Origin: Gemmatimonadota bacterium
GTDB lineage: Bacteria > Gemmatimonadota > Gemmatimonadetes > Gemmatimonadales > Gemmatimonadaceae
DNA length: 64,000 bases
Direction of reading: 5' to 3'
Assembly: GCA_027307165.1 (NCBI GenBank)
Contig: DAHUXM010000016.1
Span: forward strand, 1 to 64,000
Under the pieces are notes generated by a model. The model was not told the origin of the DNA. It searched no databases and was given only the letters and a program-made list of their open reading frames with translations. Shown here piece by piece: positions 35,109 to 42,731 of this stretch (its first letter is position 1; each line of letters opens with the position of its first letter). The position numbers and the translations under genes are program-made.

Positions 35109-35793
35109 GCTCATCGCTGAATCGTTGACCAAGGAATACCGGAGTGGCGAGCGCACGCTCGCGGTGCTCCGGAACGTATCGTTCTCCGTGCAGCCGGGCG
35201 AGTTCGTCGCCATTACCGGGCCATCCGGAAGCGGCAAAACTACCCTTCTCGGCCTGCTCGCGGGTCTCGATACACCGAGCGGCGGTCGCGTGATCCTGGA
35301 CGGCGCCGAGATGTCGAGCATGAGCGAGGACGATCGGGCTCGAATACGATCGGCGAAGGTCGGATTTGTCTTCCAGAGCTTTCAGCTGATCTCGACGCTT
35401 ACCGCCGCGGAAAATGTCCAGGTTCCGCTCGAGCTGCGTGGCGAGAGCGGTGCGGAGCGACGCGCGTCGGACCTGCTCGAGCGCGTTGGACTCGCCGAGC
35501 GGGCGACGCACTTCCCTACCCAGCTGTCCGGCGGCGAGCAGCAGCGCGTGGCGATCGCGCGCGCGTTTTCCAATCGGCCATCGATTCTGTTTGCGGACGA
35601 GCCAACTGGAAATCTCGACGCCGCGAGCGGCGAGCGGGTCGTTGCATTGCTCGAAGAGCTGAACCACGAGTCGGGCTCGACTGTCGTGATAGTCACGCAT
35701 GACGCCACGCTGGCGGCGCGTGCACGGCGACAGATCAGACTGGCCGATGGAGTGGTGATCGAGGATACCGGATCGACGGAGCGCGTAGATTGA
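35107..35793 (+). CDS. ybbA: ABC transporter ATP-binding protein, YbbA/LolD group
   Basis: A 228-residue nucleotide-binding subunit of the MacB/LolD family. Walker A is GPSGSGKTT, the Q-loop is in VFQSFQLISTLTAAEN, the signature is LSGGEQQRVAIARA, Walker B is ILFADEPTGNLD and the switch His is in IVTHD. It powers the FtsX-like permease encoded immediately downstream (overlap of four bases). In E. coli ybbA-ybbP next to tesA is an envelope-lipid related exporter whose substrate is not settled. Confidence 0.92.
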   Translation: MLIAESLTKEYRSGERTLAVLRNVSFSVQPGEFVAITGPSGSGKTTLLGLLAGLDTPSGGRVILDGAEMSSMSEDDRARIRSAKVGFVFQSFQLISTLTAAENVQVPLELRGESGAERRASDLLERVGLAERATHFPTQLSGGEQQRVAIARAFSNRPSILFADEPTGNLDAASGERVVALLEELNHESGSTVVIVTHDATLAARARRQIRLADGVVIEDTGSTERVD

Positions 35794-38360
35794 GTGCTTC
35801 GCAGATGCAACTGGCGCGGCTTGCATGGCGCGAGAGCCGCACCACGCGACGAAAGCTGTTTCTGTACATGTCCACGATCGCGGTGGGCGTGGCGGCGCTG
35901 GTGTCGATCGATTCGTTCGCGCGCAACGTCACACGTTCGGTGCGCGAACAATCCCGCTCGCTTCTCGGCGGCGATGTCCAGTTTTCCAGCAGGCGCCCCT
36001 TCGCGAAGGAGACAGAGCAACTGCTCGACTCTCTGGCGCGCGCCGGAATTCCGAATGCGCGCTCGACGACCTTCCCGTCGATGGCCGTCATTCCGCGCAA
36101 CGGGAACACACGACTTGCGCAGATCCATGGTGTGAGCGCCGGATACCCGCTGTACGGTGCGATCACCACTCAACCTGCGGGCAGATACGAGACGCTGCAA
36201 TCGGGACCGAACGCGCTGGTCGACCCGTCGCTGCTCATCGTGCTCGACGCACGGATCGGCGACACTCTCAAGGTTGGTTATGGCGAGTTCGTGATCACAG
36301 GTACGCTCAAGGACGTGCCGGGAACCTCGGGTCTTTCATCCGCATTCGCACCACGCATCTACATTCCCGCGCGATATCTCCCGGAGACGCGGCTGCTGGT
36401 GTTCGGCAGTACCGCGGAATACGCAGCGCTTCTCAAGCTTCCTTCCGATCGGGATCCCAAGGGGTTCGCAGCACCGTTCCGCGCGCCACTGACCAGGCAG
36501 GACGTCAACGTGCGAACGGTCACGCAGACGGAAGAGTCGGCCGCAAGAGCCACCGAGAGTCTCGCGAACTTCATCGGCATCGTCGGAATGGTCGCTCTGC
36601 TGCTGGGCGGTATCGGCGTCGCGAGCGGAGTGCGGGCCTTCGTCGCGCGAAAGATCGACACCGTCGCGATCTTCCGCTGCCTCGGCGCTTCGGGCAATCA
36701 GGTGCTCGCGATGTACGTGGTGCAGGCTGCGGCAATGGGCCTGCTCGGTGCGCTGCTCGGTGCAGTGGCCGGAGTCGCGATTCAGTTTCTGCTTCCGATC
36801 GCATTTGTCGGGTTGCTTCCCGTGGACGTACACGTCACGGCCGAACCCGTGGCGATACTCACAGGAGTGCTGATCGGCGACTGGATCGCGCTCGTATTTG
36901 CGCTGCGCCCGCTGCTCGCATTGCGAAACGTTTCGCCGTTGCAGACGCTCAGACGCGATGCTGATTCCGACGTGCTGCGAATGCGCTGGAACGATCTTCC
37001 GCGACTGCTTGTCAATGCCGCTCTGGTGCTGAGTGTCGTCGCGGTCGCGGTCGCACGTGCGCAATCCGTACGACAGGGGCTCTGGATCGCAGCTGCCACG
37101 GGCGGCGTTCTTCTCGTTCTGGCTCTGGTCGCGAGCGCACTGGCATGGGGCGCAAGGCGATCTGTGCGCGCGGGATGGCCATACGTCGTACGGCAGGGGC
37201 TTGCCAACGTGTACAGACCAGCGAATCAGACGCGCGCCGTGATGCTGTCGCTCGGATTCGGTGCCTTCCTCGTCACCACGCTCTATCTCGTTCAGAACAG
37301 CATAGTGCAGGATCTCGCGCTCAACGCATCGTCGTCCGGCGCCAACCTGCTGCTGTTCGATGTACAACAGGACCAGGCCGCGCCGATCGATTCGATCATT
37401 CGCGCGCGCGGATTCAAGGTAGCGCAGCAATCACCCGTAGTCCCGATGCGCATCGCATCGATCAACGGAAGAAGCACCGAGTCGATCGTGGGCGATTCCG
37501 CGAAGAACCGGCGCGCCGGCTGGGCAGTGCGGCGGGAATATCGCTCGACCTATCGCGACTCGATCACCGCCGGTGAAACGCTGACCGGTGGCAAGTGGTT
37601 CGCGCCAGAGCGTGCGGGCGCCGCGCCGTTCGCGCCTGGCGACACGGGCGAGGTATCGCTCGACGCAGGCGTCGCCGGCGAGCTCAAGGTCAAGCTTGGC
37701 GACGAGATCACCTGGAACGTCCAGGGAATCGACATACCTACAAGGGTCACGAGCCTGCGCGACGTGAAGTGGACGCGGTTCGAGCCGAATTTCTTCGCCG
37801 TATTTCCGAGCCGTGTTCTGCGCGACGCTCCGCATCAGTTCACGGTGCTCGCGAACGTGCCCGGCGTGCTGGATGTGGCGACGGTACAGCGTGACCTCGT
37901 GCGCCGGTTTCCGAATGTCAGCAGCATCGATCTGTCGCTCATCACCGAGACGATCGGGAAGATCGTCGCGCGCGTGTCGACCGCAGTTCGGTTCATGGCG
38001 CTGTTCAGCGTCATCATGGGAATTCCGGTACTGTTCAGCGCGGTATCGTCCACCCGGCGCGAGCGCATTCGAGAGAGCGTGCTGCTCAAGACACTCGGCG
38101 CGACGCGCGCGCAGATCATGCGGATACTGCTTACGGAGTACGCACTTCTCGGGATACTGGGCAGTCTCACCGGGCTGGTGCTCGCGCTCGCGGGCAGTTG
38201 GGCGCTGGTGCACTTCGTCTTCGATGTGAAGTACACGCCGCAGTTCGGGCCGGCGATCGCAATAACCGCGGTGATGATGGTGATCGCGATTTCAATCGGG
38301 TTGATCGCAGGGCGCGACGTGTTCAAGGAGACTGCGATGACGGCGTTGCGGGAAGGCTAG
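35790..38360 (+). CDS. ybbP: FtsX-family ABC transporter permease, YbbP-like
   Basis: A large permease of 856 residues with two FtsX units, total about ten membrane helices, and big extracytoplasmic domains: helix 1 near residues 18-38, helices at 265-290, 310-340, 360-385, then 420-460, 490-510 and three in the last 170 residues. Conserved FtsX signatures include VALLLGGIGVASGVRAFVARK and TLGATRAQIMRILLTEYALLGILGS. Size and double-FtsX layout match YbbP. Start is TTG overlapping the ybbA stop. Confidence 0.88.
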   Translation: MSASQMQLARLAWRESRTTRRKLFLYMSTIAVGVAALVSIDSFARNVTRSVREQSRSLLGGDVQFSSRRPFAKETEQLLDSLARAGIPNARSTTFPSMAVIPRNGNTRLAQIHGVSAGYPLYGAITTQPAGRYETLQSGPNALVDPSLLIVLDARIGDTLKVGYGEFVITGTLKDVPGTSGLSSAFAPRIYIPARYLPETRLLVFGSTAEYAALLKLPSDRDPKGFAAPFRAPLTRQDVNVRTVTQTEESAARATESLANFIGIVGMVALLLGGIGVASGVRAFVARKIDTVAIFRCLGASGNQVLAMYVVQAAAMGLLGALLGAVAGVAIQFLLPIAFVGLLPVDVHVTAEPVAILTGVLIGDWIALVFALRPLLALRNVSPLQTLRRDADSDVLRMRWNDLPRLLVNAALVLSVVAVAVARAQSVRQGLWIAAATGGVLLVLALVASALAWGARRSVRAGWPYVVRQGLANVYRPANQTRAVMLSLGFGAFLVTTLYLVQNSIVQDLALNASSSGANLLLFDVQQDQAAPIDSIIRARGFKVAQQSPVVPMRIASINGRSTESIVGDSAKNRRAGWAVRREYRSTYRDSITAGETLTGGKWFAPERAGAAPFAPGDTGEVSLDAGVAGELKVKLGDEITWNVQGIDIPTRVTSLRDVKWTRFEPNFFAVFPSRVLRDAPHQFTVLANVPGVLDVATVQRDLVRRFPNVSSIDLSLITETIGKIVARVSTAVRFMALFSVIMGIPVLFSAVSSTRRERIRESVLLKTLGATRAQIMRILLTEYALLGILGSLTGLVLALAGSWALVHFVFDVKYTPQFGPAIAITAVMMVIAISIGLIAGRDVFKETAMTALREG

Positions 38361-38393
38361 GCCGACGCAACTCATGCACCGAATTGGTGGTCA

Positions 38394-38620
38394 TGCGTAG
38401 GGCGCGGATTTATCCGCGCCTGGCCCCGTAACGCGCGATGGGATTCCAACGAGCGCGGACGGGGTGAACGATGGGATGAACGTCGGCGTTGTCGAACGTC
38501 CGGTTTGTCGAACGTCGTCGCAACGGCGTCCGTTGAACGACCCGCGTTGAACGACCCGCGTTGATCCGATTTCGATACGACGTAAATGGAAGAGGCGCGG
38601 ATAAATCCGCGCCCTACGCA
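38394..38620. repeat. 227-bp unit bounded by exact 27-bp inverted repeats (MITE/REP-like)
   Basis: Positions 38394-38420 and 38594-38620 are exact reverse complements. Each end is itself a hairpin (GGCGCGGAT/ATCCGCGCC) preceded by GTAGG. The interior has a 14-base tandem (GTTGAACGACCCGC twice, near 38532-38560) and repeated TGTCGAACGTC. No transposase is encoded, so it would be non-autonomous; it may also act as a bidirectional terminator. Confidence 0.6.
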
Positions 38621-38621
38621 G

Positions 38622-38686
38622 GCGTACCGGATCGGCGCGTGGGTAGCGTCGTCGGGAACGCGTACCGGATCGGCGCGTGGGTAGCG
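38622..38686. repeat. Two 27-bp direct repeats separated by 11 bases
   Basis: Copies at 38622-38648 and 38660-38686 are identical, each starting GCGTACCGGATCGG and ending GGGTAGCG. They lie directly between the inverted-repeat unit and the stop codon of the protease gene (38690). Confidence 0.75.
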
Positions 38687-38689
38687 CCC

Positions 38690-40453
38690 TTATTGTACCC
38701 GCATCACGTACACGCGTCCGTTCGGATCCGACGACGTTGTCCCGCCCGCATTCGTTATTCGGATCGTTCGCGCGCCCGATCCCGACGTAACGAAATAGGC
38801 CGCGGACGATGCTGGCACGTTCGCGGTGAGTGACGCGCCGGTGCCGATCGGCGCTACCGGGAGATACGACGCGGCTGTCTCGGAACCGATCATCACTCCC
38901 GAAACGATCTGCCTGAAGTTGTAACTCTTGAAGTTGTACGGTGACGCTGGCGGCGTAGCAGCGCGGTGGTCCGCGTAGAGCGTGACGAGAAAATGCGCGA
39001 GGATCGTATCCATCGGCACGCCTGTCGCCTTGACGAGATTCGTAGTACCGGTGTCCGGGCCGGCAACGAGCTTGCGCGTGAGCGTGCGCGGATCGCCGCC
39101 GGTATTGAACCAGTCGGCGACGTACCTCACGAGCGCCCACTCCGCGCCGCGTGACGCAAGGTTGGCTGCCGCCTTGGGGTGGTTCACGATCGCAGCGGTC
39201 GTGTCCGGACGCTCCACGTAATACTTCGCACGGGCCAGATTCTGCAGGAAGAACGCCTGCGTTATCGTCGTGTCGAGGTTGTTGATGTCGGACAGTCCGA
39301 CCGTGGTGTTGTCAGCGAAACCTGCCTCGACCCTACCCACTGCTTCTTCCGCGAAGTGCGCGAGCCCCTCGTCAAGCCACGTCGCCTCGAAGTTCACCAC
39401 CGACGGCGAGATGTATCTGTTGCCGGAGTTGATCATGTGCTGGAATTCGTGCGCGACCGTGCCGCGTGTTATCTGCCGCACGAATGCAGTACTGAAAGAA
39501 TTGCCGTTCACTCCGCTCGGATCCGGCGCAAGAAGGTAGAAGATCTCACCCAGATTGCTGGACAGACAGCCGGCAGACGTCGGCGGATACAGATCACCGG
39601 CGAAGAAGAATCCGCCAACGTATCCGGATTTGCTCGCCGATCCCGCTGGCGTCAGCTTGTTCACCGCGGGCGTGTAGTAGATGATGATGTGGCCATTGTT
39701 GTCGATGTCGGTCGGCGTGCCGAAGTATCCGACATCGGTCGGGTAGATCATCTGGTCGAACTCGTCGCCGATGGACTTGAAATCGGCGTCGGTGAACCCC
39801 CCAGCAGGCGAGTTGACGTCGCTCACGACTATCGCATGCGTCGATACGTATCGCACCATGCCGAGCGTCGTCGTGGAACTGCCCGCGTCGCACGCTTTGG
39901 CGGACACGCCGCCGAAGCCGGCAGGCGTCAGGACCTTGAGTGACATCGTTGACCCGACGGCTGGCGCGGCGCTCACGGCACGCGAGGGCGTCAGCACATT
40001 GGCACTCGCAGCGGCGCCCGTACCGCCGCTCCGTCGCCCACCCGGACGCGGAAGACCCGTGCGCTCGAAGTTTCGCAGCTGGGCCTCGAACTGCTCGCCA
40101 CGCGATACCGTCCCCGGTACCACGAGCGGATGCTGAATCGGCGGGAATACATCCGCCACCGGTATCTGCACCGACGGCGTCAGCCAGTCGCCGTGAACGC
40201 CGTAGCTGCCGACCGTGCCGGCGTTCACATTCGAATTGCCCAGAATCACAGCGAACTGCGCCGAGCCGGACGACGCCGGAATGGACAGCCCGCCGGATGC
40301 GGCAGAGAAAGTCATCGCTCGAACGTCGCCGACATTCATCGTGCCGAGATCCGAAAGCGTCGGATCGGGCACTCCAGGAATCGGCGCGACCGCAGAGTCA
40401 CTACATCCGACAACCAGAAGAGCAGCGCCAAAGACACCGTACAGTGATTTCAC
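38690..40453 (-). CDS. Secreted zinc metalloprotease-like lipoprotein (M30 type)
   Basis: About 587 residues with a lipoprotein signal (SLYGVFGAALLVVGC). The zinc motif HEFQH, near residue 333, followed by LDEGLAHFAEE about 22 residues later resembles M30/hyicolysin-type gluzincins. The region before it (DADFKSIGDEFDQMIYPTDVGYFGTPTDIDNNGHIIIYYTPAVN) is typical of that group. Residues 1-170 are Ala/Gly/Ser-rich and may hold a beta domain. The GTG at 40453 starts directly at the signal peptide; the ATG at 40486 would add 11 residues and cannot be excluded. Confidence 0.8.
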   Translation of the reverse strand: MKSLYGVFGAALLVVGCSDSAVAPIPGVPDPTLSDLGTMNVGDVRAMTFSAASGGLSIPASSGSAQFAVILGNSNVNAGTVGSYGVHGDWLTPSVQIPVADVFPPIQHPLVVPGTVSRGEQFEAQLRNFERTGLPRPGGRRSGGTGAAASANVLTPSRAVSAAPAVGSTMSLKVLTPAGFGGVSAKACDAGSSTTTLGMVRYVSTHAIVVSDVNSPAGGFTDADFKSIGDEFDQMIYPTDVGYFGTPTDIDNNGHIIIYYTPAVNKLTPAGSASKSGYVGGFFFAGDLYPPTSAGCLSSNLGEIFYLLAPDPSGVNGNSFSTAFVRQITRGTVAHEFQHMINSGNRYISPSVVNFEATWLDEGLAHFAEEAVGRVEAGFADNTTVGLSDINNLDTTITQAFFLQNLARAKYYVERPDTTAAIVNHPKAAANLASRGAEWALVRYVADWFNTGGDPRTLTRKLVAGPDTGTTNLVKATGVPMDTILAHFLVTLYADHRAATPPASPYNFKSYNFRQIVSGVMIGSETAASYLPVAPIGTGASLTANVPASSAAYFVTSGSGARTIRITNAGGTTSSDPNGRVYVMRVQ

Positions 40454-40768
40454 ACGCGATTCCAAGTTAGGTGCAGCTCGCCGCACGGGGCGGCATCATC
40501 GATGACGTTGGACGGTGCGAATCGCAGGCCGTTAGGGGCCTGAGAGTCACACCAGGCTGCTACGAATGCGCGGCGACCTGTGCTGCGCAGGCCAGAAACA
40601 TAGCCACCGTGAAGGCAAGAAATGCGCGCTGCGCGAGGGGTCGGCGCGTAAAAAATTGAACTATCTCATCCATTTTGTGCGGTCCAAACGGGCGTTGAGG
40701 AGAAAAACCATATGACGCGTCAGAATGCTCAGCGAAACAAACGATTTTCGCCGGAGCTTGTTCCCGCA
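40454..40768. other. Gap with only a marginal small ORF
   Basis: This 315-base stretch lies between two minus-strand genes. The only item worth noting is the 37-codon frame at 40560-40673; otherwise nothing is recognisable. Confidence 0.4.
40560..40673 (-). CDS. Possible 37-residue single-helix membrane peptide
   Basis: ATG at 40673 gives MDEIVQFFTRRPLAQRAF followed by a hydrophobic helix ending QVAAHS. Positive residues precede the helix, as for an inner-membrane peptide. No Shine-Dalgarno is visible, and a longer frame to 40769 exists, so this is only a candidate. Confidence 0.25.
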   Translation of the reverse strand: MDEIVQFFTRRPLAQRAFLAFTVAMFLACAAQVAAHS

Positions 40769-41728
40769 CTATCTGGTATCGGCTGCTGCAGCGCCAACAG
40801 GTTGCAGCCCAGATGCGACAAGGATCGAACGGCCTTCCGGTGACATCAAAAATGTGATAAACCGGTGCGCCGCCTCAGCGTGCGGAGCGTCCTTTGGGAC
40901 ACCCGCTCCGAACACAATCGGCGCACCGTGCATCACCAGCGGCGCGTGCGAGGTGCCGCCCGACCTGCTCCCCGAGCTCGGCGATGAAATGTCGACGCTC
41001 GCCACGTAGTACGTCGTGGCGAGCGTTGGATCGCCGAGGTCGACCTCACGCGGGAGGTTGACGAATCGAAGGCCCAGCTTACGGGCGACGGACTCGTACT
41101 CCCAGGCGTAGTCCAGGTTCCCCGTCTGGAGCAATGCGACAAGATCTGCGGATTTTGGACGCACGTTCGAAGTCGATGCCGCCGCCCGGAGCCTGGCCGC
41201 GAGTCCGGGGCGCTTGTAGTAGCGTTCGGCCAGCTGCATCGCCATGAGCGCCCGATAACCCGCAGGATCGAGCGTGGGATCGCTCCTCCCAACCTGGACG
41301 CCCTGCCTCGTCGTGACGTCGGCCCAGTTCCGGGCAGTCACCTCGTCAGCGAAGCGGGAACGGTCGGTGTACGCCAGAACCAGGCGGCTGCTACCCAGCA
41401 GCGCGATCGGGCCCGTGAGCCGGCCGGGTATCAGGCGAGCGAACAGAGCCGTATCGGCGACTGCGACCACGTCCGGCACGCGACCCAGATCGCTGATCTT
41501 CCGAATCGTCTCCACAGACCCGGCGTGTTCCTGGCTCACTCCGTACCCGTGGCTCGGCGCGAACGAGTCGAGCGCCGCGCGTAACGGCAGCGCGAGCGCG
41601 CCGGCATTGAAGACGACGAGCGGCGGATGATCCGGCCGCGGAGACGCGCTGCAGGCGACGATCAGCGCGGCCACCGCCGCAGAGAGGACCGGGGAGGCTG
41701 TTGACCGCGCGGATAGTAGCCGATTCAT
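40769..41728 (-). CDS. Tungstate/molybdate ABC transporter substrate-binding lipoprotein (WtpA type), orphan
   Basis: A 319-residue binding protein with lipoprotein signal (SAAVAALIVACSAS). The mature start LVVFNAGALALPLRAALDSF, then EHAGSVETIRKISDLGRVPDVVAVAD, match WtpA/ModA group proteins that bind MoO4 or WO4. The later LVALLQTGNLDYAWEYESVA and GAPIVFGAGVPKDAPHAEAAHRFITFLMSPEGR are family features. No permease or ATPase gene is adjacent, so it must work with a system elsewhere. The ATG at 41728 begins the signal peptide; an upstream ATG at 41767 is possible. Confidence 0.85.
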   Translation of the reverse strand: MNRLLSARSTASPVLSAAVAALIVACSASPRPDHPPLVVFNAGALALPLRAALDSFAPSHGYGVSQEHAGSVETIRKISDLGRVPDVVAVADTALFARLIPGRLTGPIALLGSSRLVLAYTDRSRFADEVTARNWADVTTRQGVQVGRSDPTLDPAGYRALMAMQLAERYYKRPGLAARLRAAASTSNVRPKSADLVALLQTGNLDYAWEYESVARKLGLRFVNLPREVDLGDPTLATTYYVASVDISSPSSGSRSGGTSHAPLVMHGAPIVFGAGVPKDAPHAEAAHRFITFLMSPEGRSILVASGLQPVGAAAADTR

Positions 41729-41777
41729 CGCTGGACGGGTAACATACACTGGTTGCATCCGGCACATGGAGCTCTAA

Positions 41778-42716
41778 ATGGCGACGACGTTGGGACACGA
41801 CACGGCGGAAGATATTCCCGGGCTCACGACTACGCGCGCCCCGTTCATAGAAGCCGCGCGCGCGCACGGCGAACTGTACATCGAACAGCCGTACGACCTG
41901 TATAACGGCGAGAATCACGAGGCGTGGAGGCAGTTGTTCGCACGGATGGGCGATCGGTGGCAGCGCTACGCCAATCCGCGTTTCCTGCAGGGCGTCGAAA
42001 CACTCTGCCTCGATCCGAGTGCAGTTCCACGCCTGGAAGACGTGAACAAGTTCATGGCGCCGCGCACGGGCTTCAAGGCGAAAGCGGTGAGCGGGTATGT
42101 GCCGGCGTATCTCTTTTTCGATTCGTTGCGGAAGCGCGAGTTCCCGACGACCATCACCATCCGCGATGCTGGCCGGCTGGATTACCTCCCCGAGCCGGAC
42201 ATCTTCCACGACATCGCCGGCCACGTGCCGATGCACACCGATCCCGCCTTCGCCGATGCGCTCGTACGCTTCGGAGAGGCGGCGCAGACTGCCGTTCATA
42301 TCGTGAAGCGTATCAAGGACCCGGACGAGCAGGTTCGTCGCACCACGAGCATCATGAAGGCCATGGCGCGGTTCTTCTGGTTCACGGTCGAGTTCGGACT
42401 GATGCGAGCGCCGGACGGAAAAGGGGTCAAGGCGTACGGCAGCGGCCTGCTCTCGTCCTACGGCGAGCTGCAGCACAGCATCGAGTCGCCGATGGTGCAG
42501 CGGTATCCGATCCAGCTGGAGTGGGTGATCAACCAGTACTTCGAGATCGATCACTACCAGCCGCTTCTCTTCATCGTGGAGTCGTTCGAACATCTGTTCG
42601 AGCAGGTCGGCGTACTCGAAGACTGGATGAAGCAGGGAAAGCTGGACAATGTGTCGCCGGGGGAGCCGAGTCTGTCGGAAGTCGACGTCCGCAGCTTCAT
42701 CGAAGCCTCGGCGTAA
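41778..42716 (+). CDS. phhA: Phenylalanine 4-monooxygenase
   Basis: A 312-residue pterin- and iron-dependent aromatic amino acid hydroxylase that makes tyrosine from phenylalanine. The iron ligands are the two His of FHDIAGHVPMHTD (about 143 and 148) and the Glu in FWFTVEFGL (about 204). RTGFKAKAVSGYVPAYLFFDSL and GAELQHS-like GELQHSIESP are family signatures. Length is typical of bacterial enzymes (about 260-310). No pterin dehydratase gene is adjacent. The next gene follows in 15 bases. Confidence 0.92.
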   Translation: MATTLGHDTAEDIPGLTTTRAPFIEAARAHGELYIEQPYDLYNGENHEAWRQLFARMGDRWQRYANPRFLQGVETLCLDPSAVPRLEDVNKFMAPRTGFKAKAVSGYVPAYLFFDSLRKREFPTTITIRDAGRLDYLPEPDIFHDIAGHVPMHTDPAFADALVRFGEAAQTAVHIVKRIKDPDEQVRRTTSIMKAMARFFWFTVEFGLMRAPDGKGVKAYGSGLLSSYGELQHSIESPMVQRYPIQLEWVINQYFEIDHYQPLLFIVESFEHLFEQVGVLEDWMKQGKLDNVSPGEPSLSEVDVRSFIEASA

Positions 42717-42731
42717 GGACGGATCGCACCG

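Larger units (their letters stand above)
38361..38689. other. Repeat-rich intergenic region after ybbP
   Basis: This 329-base convergent gap is almost entirely repeats: a 27-bp inverted pair at the ends of a 227-bp unit, short tandem copies inside it, and two 27-bp direct repeats abutting the protease stop codon. No protein is encoded. Confidence 0.7.

Noticed and set aside
36336-37430. 364-codon minus-strand frame
   Set aside because: Antisense to the FtsX permease; rich in Arg, His, Gln and Asp without hydrophobic cores.
38361-38689. CRISPR array
   Set aside because: Repeats are only two copies, directly or inversely arranged, with no regular spacers and no cas genes.
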